NCBI RefSeq assembly: GCF_030247195.1
Contig: NC_080671.1
Span: forward strand, 84,690,370-84,754,369
Direction of reading: 5' to 3'
From: Topomyia yanbarensis
Taxonomy: Eukaryota; Arthropoda; Insecta; Diptera; Culicidae
Length of the DNA: 64,000 nucleotides
Shown here piece after piece: positions 45,731 to 56,917 of this stretch. Position numbers and translations under genes: made by a program. Numbering within the stretch: the stretch's first letter is position 1; every line of letters starts with the position of its first letter. The notes under the pieces are model-generated. The model was not told the DNA's origin, made no database searches, and was given only the letters and a program-made list of their open reading frames with translations.

Positions 45731-46933
45731 AAGGGCGAACACGAAATTATTGCGACACCGAAAATGTCATGCCAATTTTCTTATAATGTTTAAAATCAAA
45801 CCAAAATTTTAGGGTAGTTTTATACATATATTTACTTCAAAAATCAAAAGAAAAGTTAATCGATGGAGCCTTGATTGTAAAATTGAACGCATTTTCGCTT
45901 GATGCCCTCCATCAAAGTCTTTACAGTGTCATCCGATACCAGTTTCTCAGTTTTTTTCCATTTTCTTAACAAGTCCTTCTCGTCTTTGACTGTCTTCTTT
46001 CTCTTCCGAAGCTCCCGCTTCATCATTGCCCTCCACCGGGCGCAGCTCCGGACAGTTTGGCGGATTCATGTCCTTTGAAACAAAATGGACAGAATTGGCC
46101 TCATACCACTCCAGGACACTTTTAGAATAGTGGCATGATGCCAAATCTGGCCAAAATAGCGGAGCTTCGTCGTGCTGCTGCAAGAATGGCAAAAGGCGCT
46201 TCTCGAGGCACTCAGATTTGTAGATCTCGCCATTTACTGTGCCCTTTGTCACGAAAGGCTCACTCCTCAGTCCGCAAGAGCAGATGGCCTGCCAAATGAG
46301 ATATTTGGAGGCGAACTTCGATATTTTCTTCTTCTTAAATATATCGTCCACATAGAACTTGCTCTTGCCGGTGAAAAACTCCAACCCCGGAATTGGCTTA
46401 AAATCGGCTTTTATATACGTTTCATCGTCCATCACACAGCAGCCATATTTTGTCAGCATCTTCTCGTAGAGCCTCTTCTTTGCATTCTGGACGTAGCTCT
46501 GCGACATGCCGATCTTTTTAGCCAAATCACGGCTTGAGACGTTGGGATTTGCTTTAATCATCCGCTTCACCTATCCCTCCGTCTTTTTGTTCTCCGGTCC
46601 CGGTTTTCTTCCAGCTTCTTTGCCGTTGTCCAACGTCAACCGCTCCTGGAACCGCTTCAGCACTCTGGAGACGGTTGAATGGTGAATGTTTAACATTTTT
46701 CCCAACTGCCGGTGCGACAGGTCAGGAAATTCCAGGTGTTTGGAAAGAATTTGTTCTCTCGACTCGCGTTGGTTCACCTCCATTTTCGTTGAATCGAAAA
46801 AAACGACTTCGAGTTTGACAGCATGTAAACAATACACATCAATGGAAAGTGTGCAAAATTTGGTTGATTTTTACCCAATGGTAAAAAAGTTATGGCCTGT
46901 TGAATGTGTCGCAATAATTTCGTGTTCGCCCTT
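45731..46933 (-). mobile_element. Tc1/mariner-superfamily transposon, DD37E type, copy 2 (1203 bp)
   Basis: Perfect TIRs of at least 25 bp: AAGGGCGAACACGAAATTAT TGCGACA at 45731 is mirrored at 46907-46933. TA flanks both sides (45729-45730 and 46934-46935). The transposase is on the minus strand and nearly intact. The perfect ends suggest a more recent insertion than copy 1. Confidence 0.92.
45856..46783 (-). pseudogene. DD37E-type transposase with one nonsense codon and one frameshift
   Basis: The likely start is the Met of MEVNQRESREQ (46783). Paired helix-turn-helix domains follow: SHRQLGKMLNIHHSTVSRVL, then VSSRDLAKKIGMSQSYVQNA. One in-frame TAG (46571-46573) separates them (KKTEG, stop, VKRMIK). 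The catalytic core shows MDDETYIKADF, LIWQAICSCG and FWPDLASCHYS; from that Asp to the Glu of ELRPVE there are exactly 37 intervening residues, which defines the DD37E class. Just after the Glu a small deletion shifts the frame, and the C-terminus (KTVKDEKDLL, then KTEKLVSDDTVKTLMEGIKR) continues in the new frame to a stop at 45856. All three catalytic acids are present, but the gene cannot yield a complete product as written. Confidence 0.88.
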
Positions 46934-46935
46934 TA

Positions 46936-48013
46936 CATAAAGGATTTACTTCAATGGCAGAACGACAATGGAATCCAGCTAATCCCAATAGAACTGAAAT
47001 CACAAAATTGCCCCCAGCTCCGTCCTATATAGACATCTTATTGTTATTGATTTGATTTGTTGGACGTGTGCTGAATTGGAATCGTTCTGAACCATCACTT
47101 CGGGATTGCGATATCGGAAATATTCCTGACTTATGAGTACTTTTCAGCAGAAAAACCTAATCATAAGCTGTCGTAAATGAATATTCATTGTAAAGTATTA
47201 ATTTCGCGCTTGATTAGAAATGATTATGAAAAGGGGTATTTCAGAAATTGTGACACAAACTATGAATTAAATTGACGGGTATAAAACAAAAGTTTGTGTC
47301 TAATAATTAAGGGTTGAGTAGAATGCTATTAGTTGTTTTAGAAACAACTACATAATCAATTCCCCGTATGGAAAATCAGTGAAAAGGTTTAATGCCTAAA
47401 GAGGTCAATTTCACTGACAAATTATCTAGACATTTGCACCAAAATTAATACTATAACAGGTAGTTTTGAACATCATTGATCACAAAGAATTAAATTAAAA
47501 AGTAATAAAAAATAATTTTAAATCATTTAAACTTTAAAATCAGTCCAGTCTGCTCTACCTCGGCCAAATGAGGATACTGAAAGCACGCAAAGTAAAAGAT
47601 TTAAGATTTTTAATTACTTGTACATTGTGCGAAGACAAAGAACAATGTGTCATGTTCCTGCTATGTGAAACTACACCGTAGCGGTTGATGAAGTATTGAC
47701 GTACCCATTCGTCTGTTTGTGGATACAAGGACGGTGCCAAAGATGTCGCACTAAAGAAAGGTAATTTGAGATTTGAAAGAATTTCCTCCCAAATGTTCTT
47801 AAAGCAGTTCCAACAGACCTGTCGAAATCAAATGATGAATCCTGCTTATTGCTCAGATCAAGCTACGTACGCCAAATAACCAGTCAGTACTAAAGGCAGA
47901 CGGGATTTCAAGAAAACCCTGCACATGTGCTTCCGAAAGACATCTAGAGTTATTAATATCATTATTTAAAACACCACTGTTTCCCGGCCAGTGCAATCAC
48001 TTCCCCTAGTAGA
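46936..48013. other. Mostly gene-free stretch
   Basis: 46936-47060 continues the open frame of the interrupted transposase relic. The remainder is AT-rich with no recognised feature. Confidence 0.4.
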
Positions 48014-48186
48014 GTAGAATGGGGTCAAGTAGGTCAATTTGTAGATCGAGCTCGCGCGATGGTTTTTTTTGCACTGATTTTGACAAATAAGCACTCGTTG
48101 AAAAGGTTTCAATAACATGGCAAAGATAATGTTGTATACCTATTGCCCCCTTCCCACCACCATATTTATTTAATCCCATTCTACTC
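48014..48186. mobile_element. 173-bp MITE with TA duplication
   Basis: GAGTAGAATGGGG is mirrored by CCCATTCTACTC, with TA on both sides (48012-48013 and 48187-48188). The end sequence resembles GAGTAAGGTGGGG of the larger MITE at 43601-44706, so the two probably belong to one group. Confidence 0.8.
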
Positions 48187-49219
48187 TACCTATGAGATGG
48201 ATTGTAGAACGTGAAATTAAATTCGATGTAATATCATGAGTTGCTTGGGGCGGTTGTGTAGTATCTCCTGAGAGGCGAATGAATTTCACTATCACCAATG
48301 TGACCCTGGGGTATCATATCTGATCAACAAAGCATTTTTAATGTGTCACATACCATGGAACGATATCTCACATTCCACCGGAGGTTTTTTTTCTAATCGC
48401 GCACTTTATTGGATTCCACGGCTTTGGCGCTTTTTAGCAGCGCTACTTTCTTCGAATTCGAAGCTGGAGGATACTAAAAGCCCTATTTCTTCTCTCAACA
48501 TTCGAAGCGATTCGTGCCGATATAAAATCCAAAACAATTTTGTATTACATCGGTGTACATGCTTTTATAGATTAAGATTAAACGGCAAACCGAAGCCAGG
48601 CGCGTGACTCTACAAACTAATTATGTCGGCACGCAGCGAATAATAAAAACTAATCAGAGCCTTGGTTATGAAATAATCCCAAAAGATCATAATTTTGATT
48701 TGTTGTAAATACTCGTACTTAGAATTTAATACAATATTGTTGTATTAAATTCTAAGTACGTTCTAAGTACGTTTAGTTAAAATATTCCGTTCAGTATGAC
48801 GAAAGTTGTTGACGGATTGGTTGCACATTGCTAATCGATATTTTTAAAGTGCTCTTATATTGCAAGGTTCTTCAAAGAGTTAAACTGGTTTCCCCATCAA
48901 AGAGTAAAACTGTGATGTAAAGTTAGTTTCCGGTTGGTAACGTTCAAGTTTTCCGCTGAACTTTATCTAGACCTGACAGCACACATAATTGAAGAATCAG
49001 TTCTCTCTCGCAATCAGTACATATATCATATATGTGTTCGTTATTCTTTCAAATTTGCGCTCCTGTCACAATATATCCCATACAACTGCAGATCACTTCT
49101 GAGAGCCCTGGGTATAAAAACTTCTGAGTATCCAGATTAAGCTCTATGCTGGATATATCGAATAGATAAATCTATCAAAAGTTTTGCATATTTATTCAGT
49201 AGCGGTATTTCGGTACCGA
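48187..49219. other. Gene-free stretch
   Basis: The frame at 48341-48607 (88 codons) has no recognised domain. A short palindrome, cttagaatttaatacaatat plus its inverse, is at 48718-48760. Nothing else was seen. Confidence 0.4.
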
Positions 49220-49224
49220 AAATG

Positions 49225-51863
49225 CACAGTGGTCCAGGAAGTGAAATTAGCGGGAAACAATTGTTAACGCATTCATCTTTAGGTTTAGAGATTTGGTATC
49301 TTAGAAACATTTATTGTGCGTGACAAACTGCATCTTTTGGATGAAACGGTTTTAGGGTGGTTCTTAAAATGTCAAAGTTGTAGATATTATTTCAAATTAT
49401 AGTTCAGAGAGAATGATACTTTCTTCTGCAATGTTGTAGAACAATCAATTCTGAGCAACTTTGTTGAAGATATTAACTTTGTATCTCAAACCGTTTTCAT
49501 TTTATAGTGAGTTCCATATCATAATTTAGGGTGTCTCTCAAAAAAGCAGTTTTCTCTGTACAGTTTTTTAATATGATTTTTCTCACAAAAGTACCCTTCA
49601 GTGCACTTTTAGAGCATGATTAGAGGCAACTTTTGCTGAAGAAATAAAAATTTTATCTTGTCGGGTTCAAAAGTTATACTTAATTTTCACTTAAAAATAC
49701 GCCCTTTTTCAATGTCGATATCTCAAAAAGGGGCAAACAAAAATTGATAATTTTGATTGCATTTGAAAGGCTGTACTTTTGCCTACAATATATTGAAAAA
49801 TTGGAGAACGCTTTTTTCTCTTTCTCAAATAAATCAAATTTAAGTAAAAGCATTTTTGCGTATAATCCTACAGCTCTCGTATTAAAAAATATTTGTTTTA
49901 CGCTGATTCTGTGAATTCTTGTCAAGACTTTTCAAGGATCACATACATTTGCAGGCTTTTCATAATGCAGATAGGGTAAAGACCACCAATCACTAATGAC
50001 GACCTATAATTTGCTTCCAATTATTGCCAAGATTTCCCAATATCTACACAAATTTACAATCGATTTCGTTCATTTGCAGGAACGGTTTCAGCAGGTAGCA
50101 GTATCAAGATCTGCAATCTACTAACCTCAAACCAAAAACAAAATTGACCTTCAAATAACAGTATTGTTCAAGTAAAAAAAATCTGATATCCTTCTGTTAT
50201 ATAAACGCAACAAATTATTCAACATAGTTTTTAATATTTTTAAATGAAATAAGAGAATCATTGAAGTACTTTAAAACGACTTTCGTTGATTTGGTAGACC
50301 ACTCTGCAAAGCGCTTAATTGAGTATATCAAGTGCAATACTGAAACCCAGAAACTAAGTATGATTTTGATTATCAAATGGGGAACTGATGAGAGTTCGAC
50401 TCATTGCAGTTAAGATGTTTGGTAACGATATCCAGTATTACACATACTAGCAGTAATCTTTAAAAGACGTGCTTATTGTGGTTTTTAAATCATCAAACTA
50501 ATCTTCTACTACAAAAATTAATGGGTATGATCAAAGATTCATCGACGAAGATGAAAACAGAGAATTGCGCGAATGCAACAATTCCTATATACAGTATGTA
50601 AAAAATTAAAGACACCCCTTTATCGCTTCAGTAGTTTTGGTCATAGGAAAGGTTTGTTGTATTGCACGATGAGCATTCTTTTAAAAATTTTGATTTACCG
50701 TTTCACAGCCAACAAATAAAAAACTGAATAAGTTAGTCATCGTAATAGTAGTAGTGGTAATGGGATTAAATAGAAAAGAACGAGGGTGTCTTTAATTATT
50801 CTACATACTGTACACTTAGGCTTCTTTATGTAGGGGATGCGCGCAAAAAAACTCCTAAAAAGACTTCAGTGTATATTTGCATTTTCGATAGCTCCATTAT
50901 GTTTGTTGGTGGTATGGTAGGGTGGAAGTAAGAGGAAAGCGATTCTAGTTTCTATTACACTCGTATACAAGTTATTTAATATACTGGTTCTCAGGAATAA
51001 AGCAAATATATTGACCACAACGCATTGATCATAATTTATATGCATTTCAACGATTGTACTTAGGTCGAGTAAAAAAGTAAAATAGTAATAAATCCCAAAA
51101 TAGGGTCATCACCCTATTTGCAATATGAAAAACCTGCAAATGTATGTGATCCTTGAAAAGTCTTGACAAGAATTCACAGAATCCGCGTAAAACAAATATT
51201 TTTTAATATGAGCGCTGTAGGATTATACGCAAAAATGCTTTTACTTAAATATGATTTATTTGAGAAAGAGAAAAAAGCGTTCTCCAATTTTTCAATATAT
51301 TGTAGGCAAAAGTACAGCCTTTCAAATGCAATCAAAATTATCAATTTTTGTTTGCCCCCTTTTGAGATATCGACATTTGAAAAGGGTGTATTTTTAAGTG
51401 AAAATTAAGTATAACTTTTGCGCCCGACAAGAGACAATTTCCCTTTCTTCAGTAAAAGTTGCCTCTAATCATGCTCTAAAAGTGCACTGAAGGGTACTTT
51501 TGTGAGAAAAATCATATTAAAAAACTGTACAGAGAAAACTGCTTTTTTGAGAGACACCCTAAGTTATGATATGGAACTCACTATAAAATGAAAACGGTTT
51601 GAGATACAAAGTTAGTATCTTCAACAAAGTTGCTCAGAATTGATTGTTCTAGAATATTACAGAAGAAAGTATCATTCTCTCTGAACTATAATATGAAATA
51701 ATGTCTACAACTTTGACATTTTAAGGACCACCCTAAAACCGTTTCATCCAAAAGATGCAGTTTGTCACGCACAATAAATGTTTCTAAGATACCAAATCTC
51801 TAAACCTAAAGATGAATGCGTTAAGAATTGTTTCCCGCTAATTTCGCTTCCTGGACCACTGTG
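49225..51863. mobile_element. 2639-bp foldback element with Transib-type ends
   Basis: Inverted arms of 753 bp (49225-49977 and 51111-51863) flank a 1133-bp centre. The element starts CACAGTGGTCCAGGAAG and ends CTTCCTGGACCACTGTG. AAATG lies on both sides (49220-49224 and 51864-51868), a 5-bp TSD. The CACAGTG heptamer and 5-bp TSD are the signature of Transib transposons. The right end of the coding Transib at 59551-59562 also reads TGGACCACTGTG, and the next about 150 bp inward share gaaccaccctaa and gcatctt words. No transposase is encoded; the frames at 49680-49925 and 51163-51408 are the same arm read twice. It is a non-autonomous derivative, carrying a smaller MITE (50592-50810) in its centre. 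Confidence 0.85.
50592..50810. mobile_element. 219-bp MITE with TA duplication, nested in the foldback centre
   Basis: CAGTATGTAAAAAATTAAAG onward from 50592 is mirrored by ctttaattattctacatactg at 50790-50810. TA lies on both sides (50590-50591 and 50811-50812), consistent with Tc1/mariner mobilisation. Confidence 0.85.
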
Positions 51864-51868
51864 AAATG

Positions 51869-52464
51869 GTCGGTATTGACTGGTTTTTCGATACCGGTAT
51901 TATCGGTTCCACAACCCTAATAGAAACTTTTTATGTTTTATTAGAAACTTTTTATGCCATATAACTCTAGGAAGAGCAAAACGGCGAAGAAAGAATGTTT
52001 AGAAAAGCATGAAATATGGTCATATGAGCGAGCTTAGATTTTTTCGGCTACTTAACCTTTTGTCTTCTACCGCAGGAGTCAGGATGCTTTGGCATTTTTT
52101 TCAAATGCGAATGACATGAATGCCGCAGACACGATAAAGCAAAAAGTGACTTAACAAATTATGCTGTCGGAACCTAATAGCAACAATACAAATGTAATTA
52201 ATTTACTTGGTAAGATTACGTATTACAAAAAGGAAATGAACTAAGCACACTTGTAAAATCCCGAACAAACAAAAAGCGCATAACGCCCCCATACTCATGG
52301 TCAAATTCACTCCCACTGCATGGTGTTTTGATAGTGTTTAAAATTGGTTCAATCCATGAAAACACCATGGTCCGGAAGATCACATTTAAAACCATGTTCA
52401 GGTCTATTTATGGATTTGATACCATTTCATAGTGTTGCGATGGTTGTAAAATTTGGTGCGGACC
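51869..52464. other. Gene-free stretch
   Basis: Repeated 'accatgg' and 'accatgttca' words (52310-52470) suggest an old repeat, but its limits and class are unclear. Confidence 0.35.
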
Positions 52465-52472
52465 ATGTTCAT

Positions 52473-54130
52473 TAGAGTGGCTCGCGGTTGTATGGGAAAA
52501 CTTCAAAATGATTTAAACTAGCGGGCACAGTACTTTTTGAGTTCCTTTTGTGGTCCCAAATGCCTGTGCAAAATTTGGTAGCGATTGGTTGCTTCCCGGG
52601 TTTGCGCATTGCGTTCAAAGTTTGCATGAGATTTTATATGGGCAAATCAATTATTTTGCATTTACGTTAATAAAGATCGCTATTTCACTGAATATGAAAA
52701 ACCAGCTTTATAAAACTATAGTTCGAACCTTGGTTAATAACTTTGTCGAAGACCGTAACTAGCTACGAGTTTTCAAAAAATAGTTATAACGATTCTAAAA
52801 CTTATGGTAAAATCCAAATGCAGAAATTGATTACTTTTTCCAACACTGCCGGTGTACCACCGACATCGACATTAAAAACTTAAATACATGAGAATATATT
52901 CATCGCAGAGACTTGGTACCTTTGAATGAAATGTTCAGAATGAATTGCTGAATTTCATAGACGTAGTCAGAAAATGAAAAGAAGAGTAGGAGGGGGCATA
53001 TGTGACCCCCAGTCCCTTTTTATACTGTTTTGTATAAGACAAAGAATCATTACGTCCTTGTGTAAATGTCAACGACTTAGCTTTCTTATTATTTTGATAG
53101 ACCCAAATATGAATCATACTACAACCTTTGTTGTGGGAAATAATATTTACAATATTTAGAATTAACACTTACAAATTTATGTGTTGTTTTTGCTTGGGGC
53201 AAAATCTAACTCAGGTCTGTAAATAGCGTTGGGTTCTAACCTAAAGTATATTTCTGGTCCGCCAACATCACCTCTGTTTTGCGTGAACCTAACTCAATTT
53301 CATCAAAAACGCTTGTTTGAAATAACTATCCTGGTTTCGTTCCTAGATTCTCAAACGAAAACGCCAATAGAAACAATTGCGAGACTTCAAGGAATCTAAG
53401 GATATGCATTTTTTGAAATTCTGACTCTGAAGGCTAAGAAATAGGGTTTTAAAATATGAAAATCTCATAAACCGCTGTAGTATTTTAAATGAGATAACGC
53501 TAGAGCCCTTAAATAGTAGCACTCAAACACGTAAGATTAATTTTTAATTCGGTGGTACAAACCTGCGTTGAAGATGTGCGTGTTCCTTATGTTATACTAA
53601 ACTATCTAAACAGGGAACAGGGAAGTACACAAGCCACACCCCCTCTTGTTTTCATTTTCTGACTACGTCTATGATATTCAGCAATGCATTCTGAACATTT
53701 CATTCAAAGGTTCCAAATCTCTGCGATGAATATATTCTCATTTATTCAAGTTTAAAGTATCGGTGTGGTGGTGTACTGACAGTGTTGGAAGAAATAATGA
53801 ATTTCTGCATTTGGATTGAACCATAAGTTTTAAAATCGTTATAACTATTTTTTGAAATCTCGTAGCTAGTTACAGTCTTCGACAAAGTTGTTAACCAAGT
53901 TTTGAACTATCGTTTTATAAAGCTGGTTTTGCAAATTGAGTGAAATACCGATCTTTACTAACGTAAATGAAAAATAATTGATTTGCCCATATAAAATCCC
54001 ATACAAACTTTGAACACAATGCGCAAACCAGGGAAGCAACCGACCGCTCCCAAACTTTGCACAAGTATTTGGTACGACAAAAGGAACTCAAAAAGTGCTG
54101 TGCTGAAAAATGTCATTTTGAGCCACTCTA
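52473..54130. mobile_element. 1658-bp hAT-like foldback element
   Basis: It starts TAGAGTGGCTC and ends GAGCCACTCTA. ATGTTCAT lies on both sides (52465-52472 and 54131-54138), an 8-bp TSD as made by hAT transposases. The arms are about 500 bp (52473-52980 against 53650-54130) with clear divergence, for example tgaatttcatagacgtagtcagaaaatgaaa against its mirror. The centre (52981-53649) has no transposase. It is non-autonomous. Confidence 0.87.
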
Positions 54131-54158
54131 ATGTTCATGGTAGTTTTATGGGGCTATA

Positions 54159-54408
54159 TGGTCGGTGTTAGGTCAGATCGGACTAAGCGACAGTGCATTG
54201 ATTTCAAGAAAAACGCCTTTAAAGTTTGAATCACAGCATCCTTTACATTATAATTGGAAAATTATTTTTACCATAATTCTTGCTTATTGTTTTATATTTC
54301 AAATCTGGTAAAAGTGGAATGTAGATGAAGAAATTCTTTATCCAGTGCTATCACTAACTCATTTTTTGATGTTTTGCGACTTGGTCCGGTCTGACTTAAC
54401 ACCGACCA
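54159..54408. mobile_element. 250-bp MITE with TGGTCGGTGTTA ends
   Basis: TGGTCGGTGTTAGGTCAGATCG at the left mirrors the right end (cggtctgacttaacaccgacca) with a few mismatches. TA lies on both sides (54157-54158 and 54409-54410). No ORF. Confidence 0.78.
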
Positions 54409-54410
54409 TA

Positions 54411-55046
54411 TGGTGTTTGAACCCATGAGAATTTGCTCGGAATATTAGCATAATAAATAAAGAATATAACAATATTTTTTTAACAAAGCATCTTCTGGTC
54501 GAATAAGGGAAGCACGTACCCCCGTGCCCATCACTGGAGTCGCAATTGACTACAGGCGAGACATTGATGTACTACCAGAATACAATTGGGCCTGTGCTTT
54601 ATGGAAAAGAAATGTTCCCAAAATCGTGAATAAAGTGCCACGAATTTTGGAGCAACCACAATTTTACGTTACGAAAACAGGACCATGAACAAAAATCATT
54701 TGTTTCATAATTATGTTCAATTTCTCTTCAGTAACACTAGCATAATGCTTTCATTAGTGGAAATATTTGATTTTGCTTTGTGAACTTGTTACGGTTTCCG
54801 CTATATCACCAAATCGATTTCACAACTTTATGAATATGACTCAAAAATCAAAGGTTGAGTCATGATGTTGTTCATAGATTTAGGAACATTAGTTCACAAA
54901 ATCAATAAATTCTGGATATTTTCGCGTGAACTATTTCACGAAACTCGGAATTTAACTGAACTAATTCATAATACCTATGATATCTATCTATTACTCCTGA
55001 AGCACCACCGCCAAAGTTCTGGTTATACCTGTCTGGTTTTCACCCT
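54411..55046. other. Gene-free AT-rich stretch with dispersed repeat words
   Basis: 54680-54990 contains 'gtgaactatttcacg'-type words also seen at 28580-28960 and 62940-64000. The CR1-like element to the right appears to have inserted into this repeat, because the same kind of sequence resumes at its 3' end. Confidence 0.45.
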
Positions 55047-55310
55047 ATGATCACCGACAGTGACGTCCAGAAAATCCTTCTTCGTTGTTTGAATGTTGAA
55101 GGTACCACTGATATCGTGCGTTTAGTGCCAAAGGGTAAAGACACGACAAATTTGTCCTTCGTGTCGTTTAAGATTGGCCTTGATCCAGTACTGAAACAGA
55201 TAGCACTTACTCCGTCTACTTGGCCCGAGGGCCTGCTGTTTCGAGAATTCATCGACATGTCAATAAAATCCAATCGGACTAAACCGACTCCAAACTCCAA
55301 GCGGATGTAA
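55047..55310 (+). pseudogene. C-terminal part of CR1-like ORF1
   Basis: The 87-codon frame VQKILLRCLNVEGTTDIVR, then LVPKGKDTTNLSFVSFKIGL, DPVLKQIALTPSTWPEGLLF and REF matches the conserved end of ORF1 in insect CR1/L2-like elements (K-G-K-D, LSFVSFKIG, STWPEGxxxREF). The upstream part is missing. The protein is thought to bind element RNA. Confidence 0.68.
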
Positions 55311-56917
55311 TCATACTGAGAATTTGGAAAGCCCAATGGTGACAAGGTAGCTGATGGGAAATAGTACATGTTCCATCGCCGACTGCCAAATTTCTTTCCT
55401 GCACAACTTGCCACCGTTACGCAGAAGCATTGTTCCGCCGTCATCGCCGAGACTGCACAAACGAATCCACGCTGCGCTGCCATCGCCGGGACGCCTGTCA
55501 TGCCGCATTACGGAAGCCCCCGAGCGCTCCGAGGCAGTCGTGCTACCAGCCAGCGGCCAGCTTAGTCGTCCCGGCCCACAGTGGGGCGAAACTGAAAAAA
55601 GACGGTCAAAAGTCTTTCCTGAGTTTCACAGATCGTTTCATGCTTTGATGTCTTCAGGAAAGTTTCCTAGGATTACATTCTACATCTTTTAGGATAAGCA
55701 CCTTAATTTTACTTAAGGTGCAACTATCATTAAAAAAAAATTTTTTTACCTCGACAATAAAAAATTTTTTTTTTGCTCGGAATCTTGTAGATCAATTTAT
55801 TTTGAACATCTTTGGTGAACATACCCGCCATGTATATATTTTTTCTTAAGAGATATATACGTTGCACCTTAAAATCAGTTTTTTAACTTTCTCTTCTACA
55901 ACTTAATTTTTCCTACATTGGTATGTTCTAGAAAGTTTTGGATATCATCAAAACACGTAACTTTTCTGAAGACTCCAATAGTGTTTGACATGTACTTCGG
56001 GAAATAAATCGATTTTTCTCTAAAAAATGCTTTTTTTCATTACAAAATTTCTCAAAATTGTGAAACTTTGTGAACCAAAACTCAGCATGATTATATTCTC
56101 CATGTTATGTAGTACATGTAAGCGAAGTATAACAATCCGGACTTTTCGGGCTTTTTAGTTTTCATGCATTTTTATACTGTGTAATGCATGGATATTTCAG
56201 TGTCTCTAGAACGCCCATTAGTAAATCAACACGTCATAATGCAGAATACTAAACTCAATGTAAAATATATCTACTATTAACAATCAACATGTAGAAACAA
56301 GCAAAGTGTATGAAGCACTTATTACACATTAGAAGTACTTTATATTGAGTACTAAAACTATAAATCTTGGAAAGATTATATAATTTTGGCATTATCCCTC
56401 TTATTCTTCGTTCAAGTAACATGTGAGAAGTAGTACGAGACTTCATTTACACCTTTCATACATTCGTTCAGAAATTACAGTATCGGCATTTTGCCAATCT
56501 TTTGTTTAATTAACCTGTACTGTGCTGATAGCTTCTCAATTAGCTCGTCGTGCTTCCGGGTTTAGTATGAACAATTCGTTAAAGAATGAGTTTGCTGCGA
56601 TCAAATTTTACTAGGTATGCTTGCTTCCTAATACCGTAGCCTGGATGAACTTTATAGGTAAAATGCAACAATGAAGGAATAATCATTCAATATTATAAAC
56701 TCAGATTAAACATTAAAATAAAATCCATTTATTTATATATTTAACTTATTTTACGATTGTGTCACAATTGCGGTCTCCAAAACCTCACATTTGAATTCAT
56801 AAGTTATCATCATATTTGATCATCTTCACCCTAGATTACGGTACTGCTGATTTAAAACTGTCATTGGTTTCAGTCGAATAGTTTCTTGGTGGCCGCGTAC
56901 ACAATTAGTCGGATTGT

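Noticed and set aside
49680..51408. Two similar 81-codon frames (49680-49925 minus and 51163-51408 plus) that looked like a duplicated gene
   Set aside because: They are the two inverted arms of one foldback element; the similarity comes from the palindrome.
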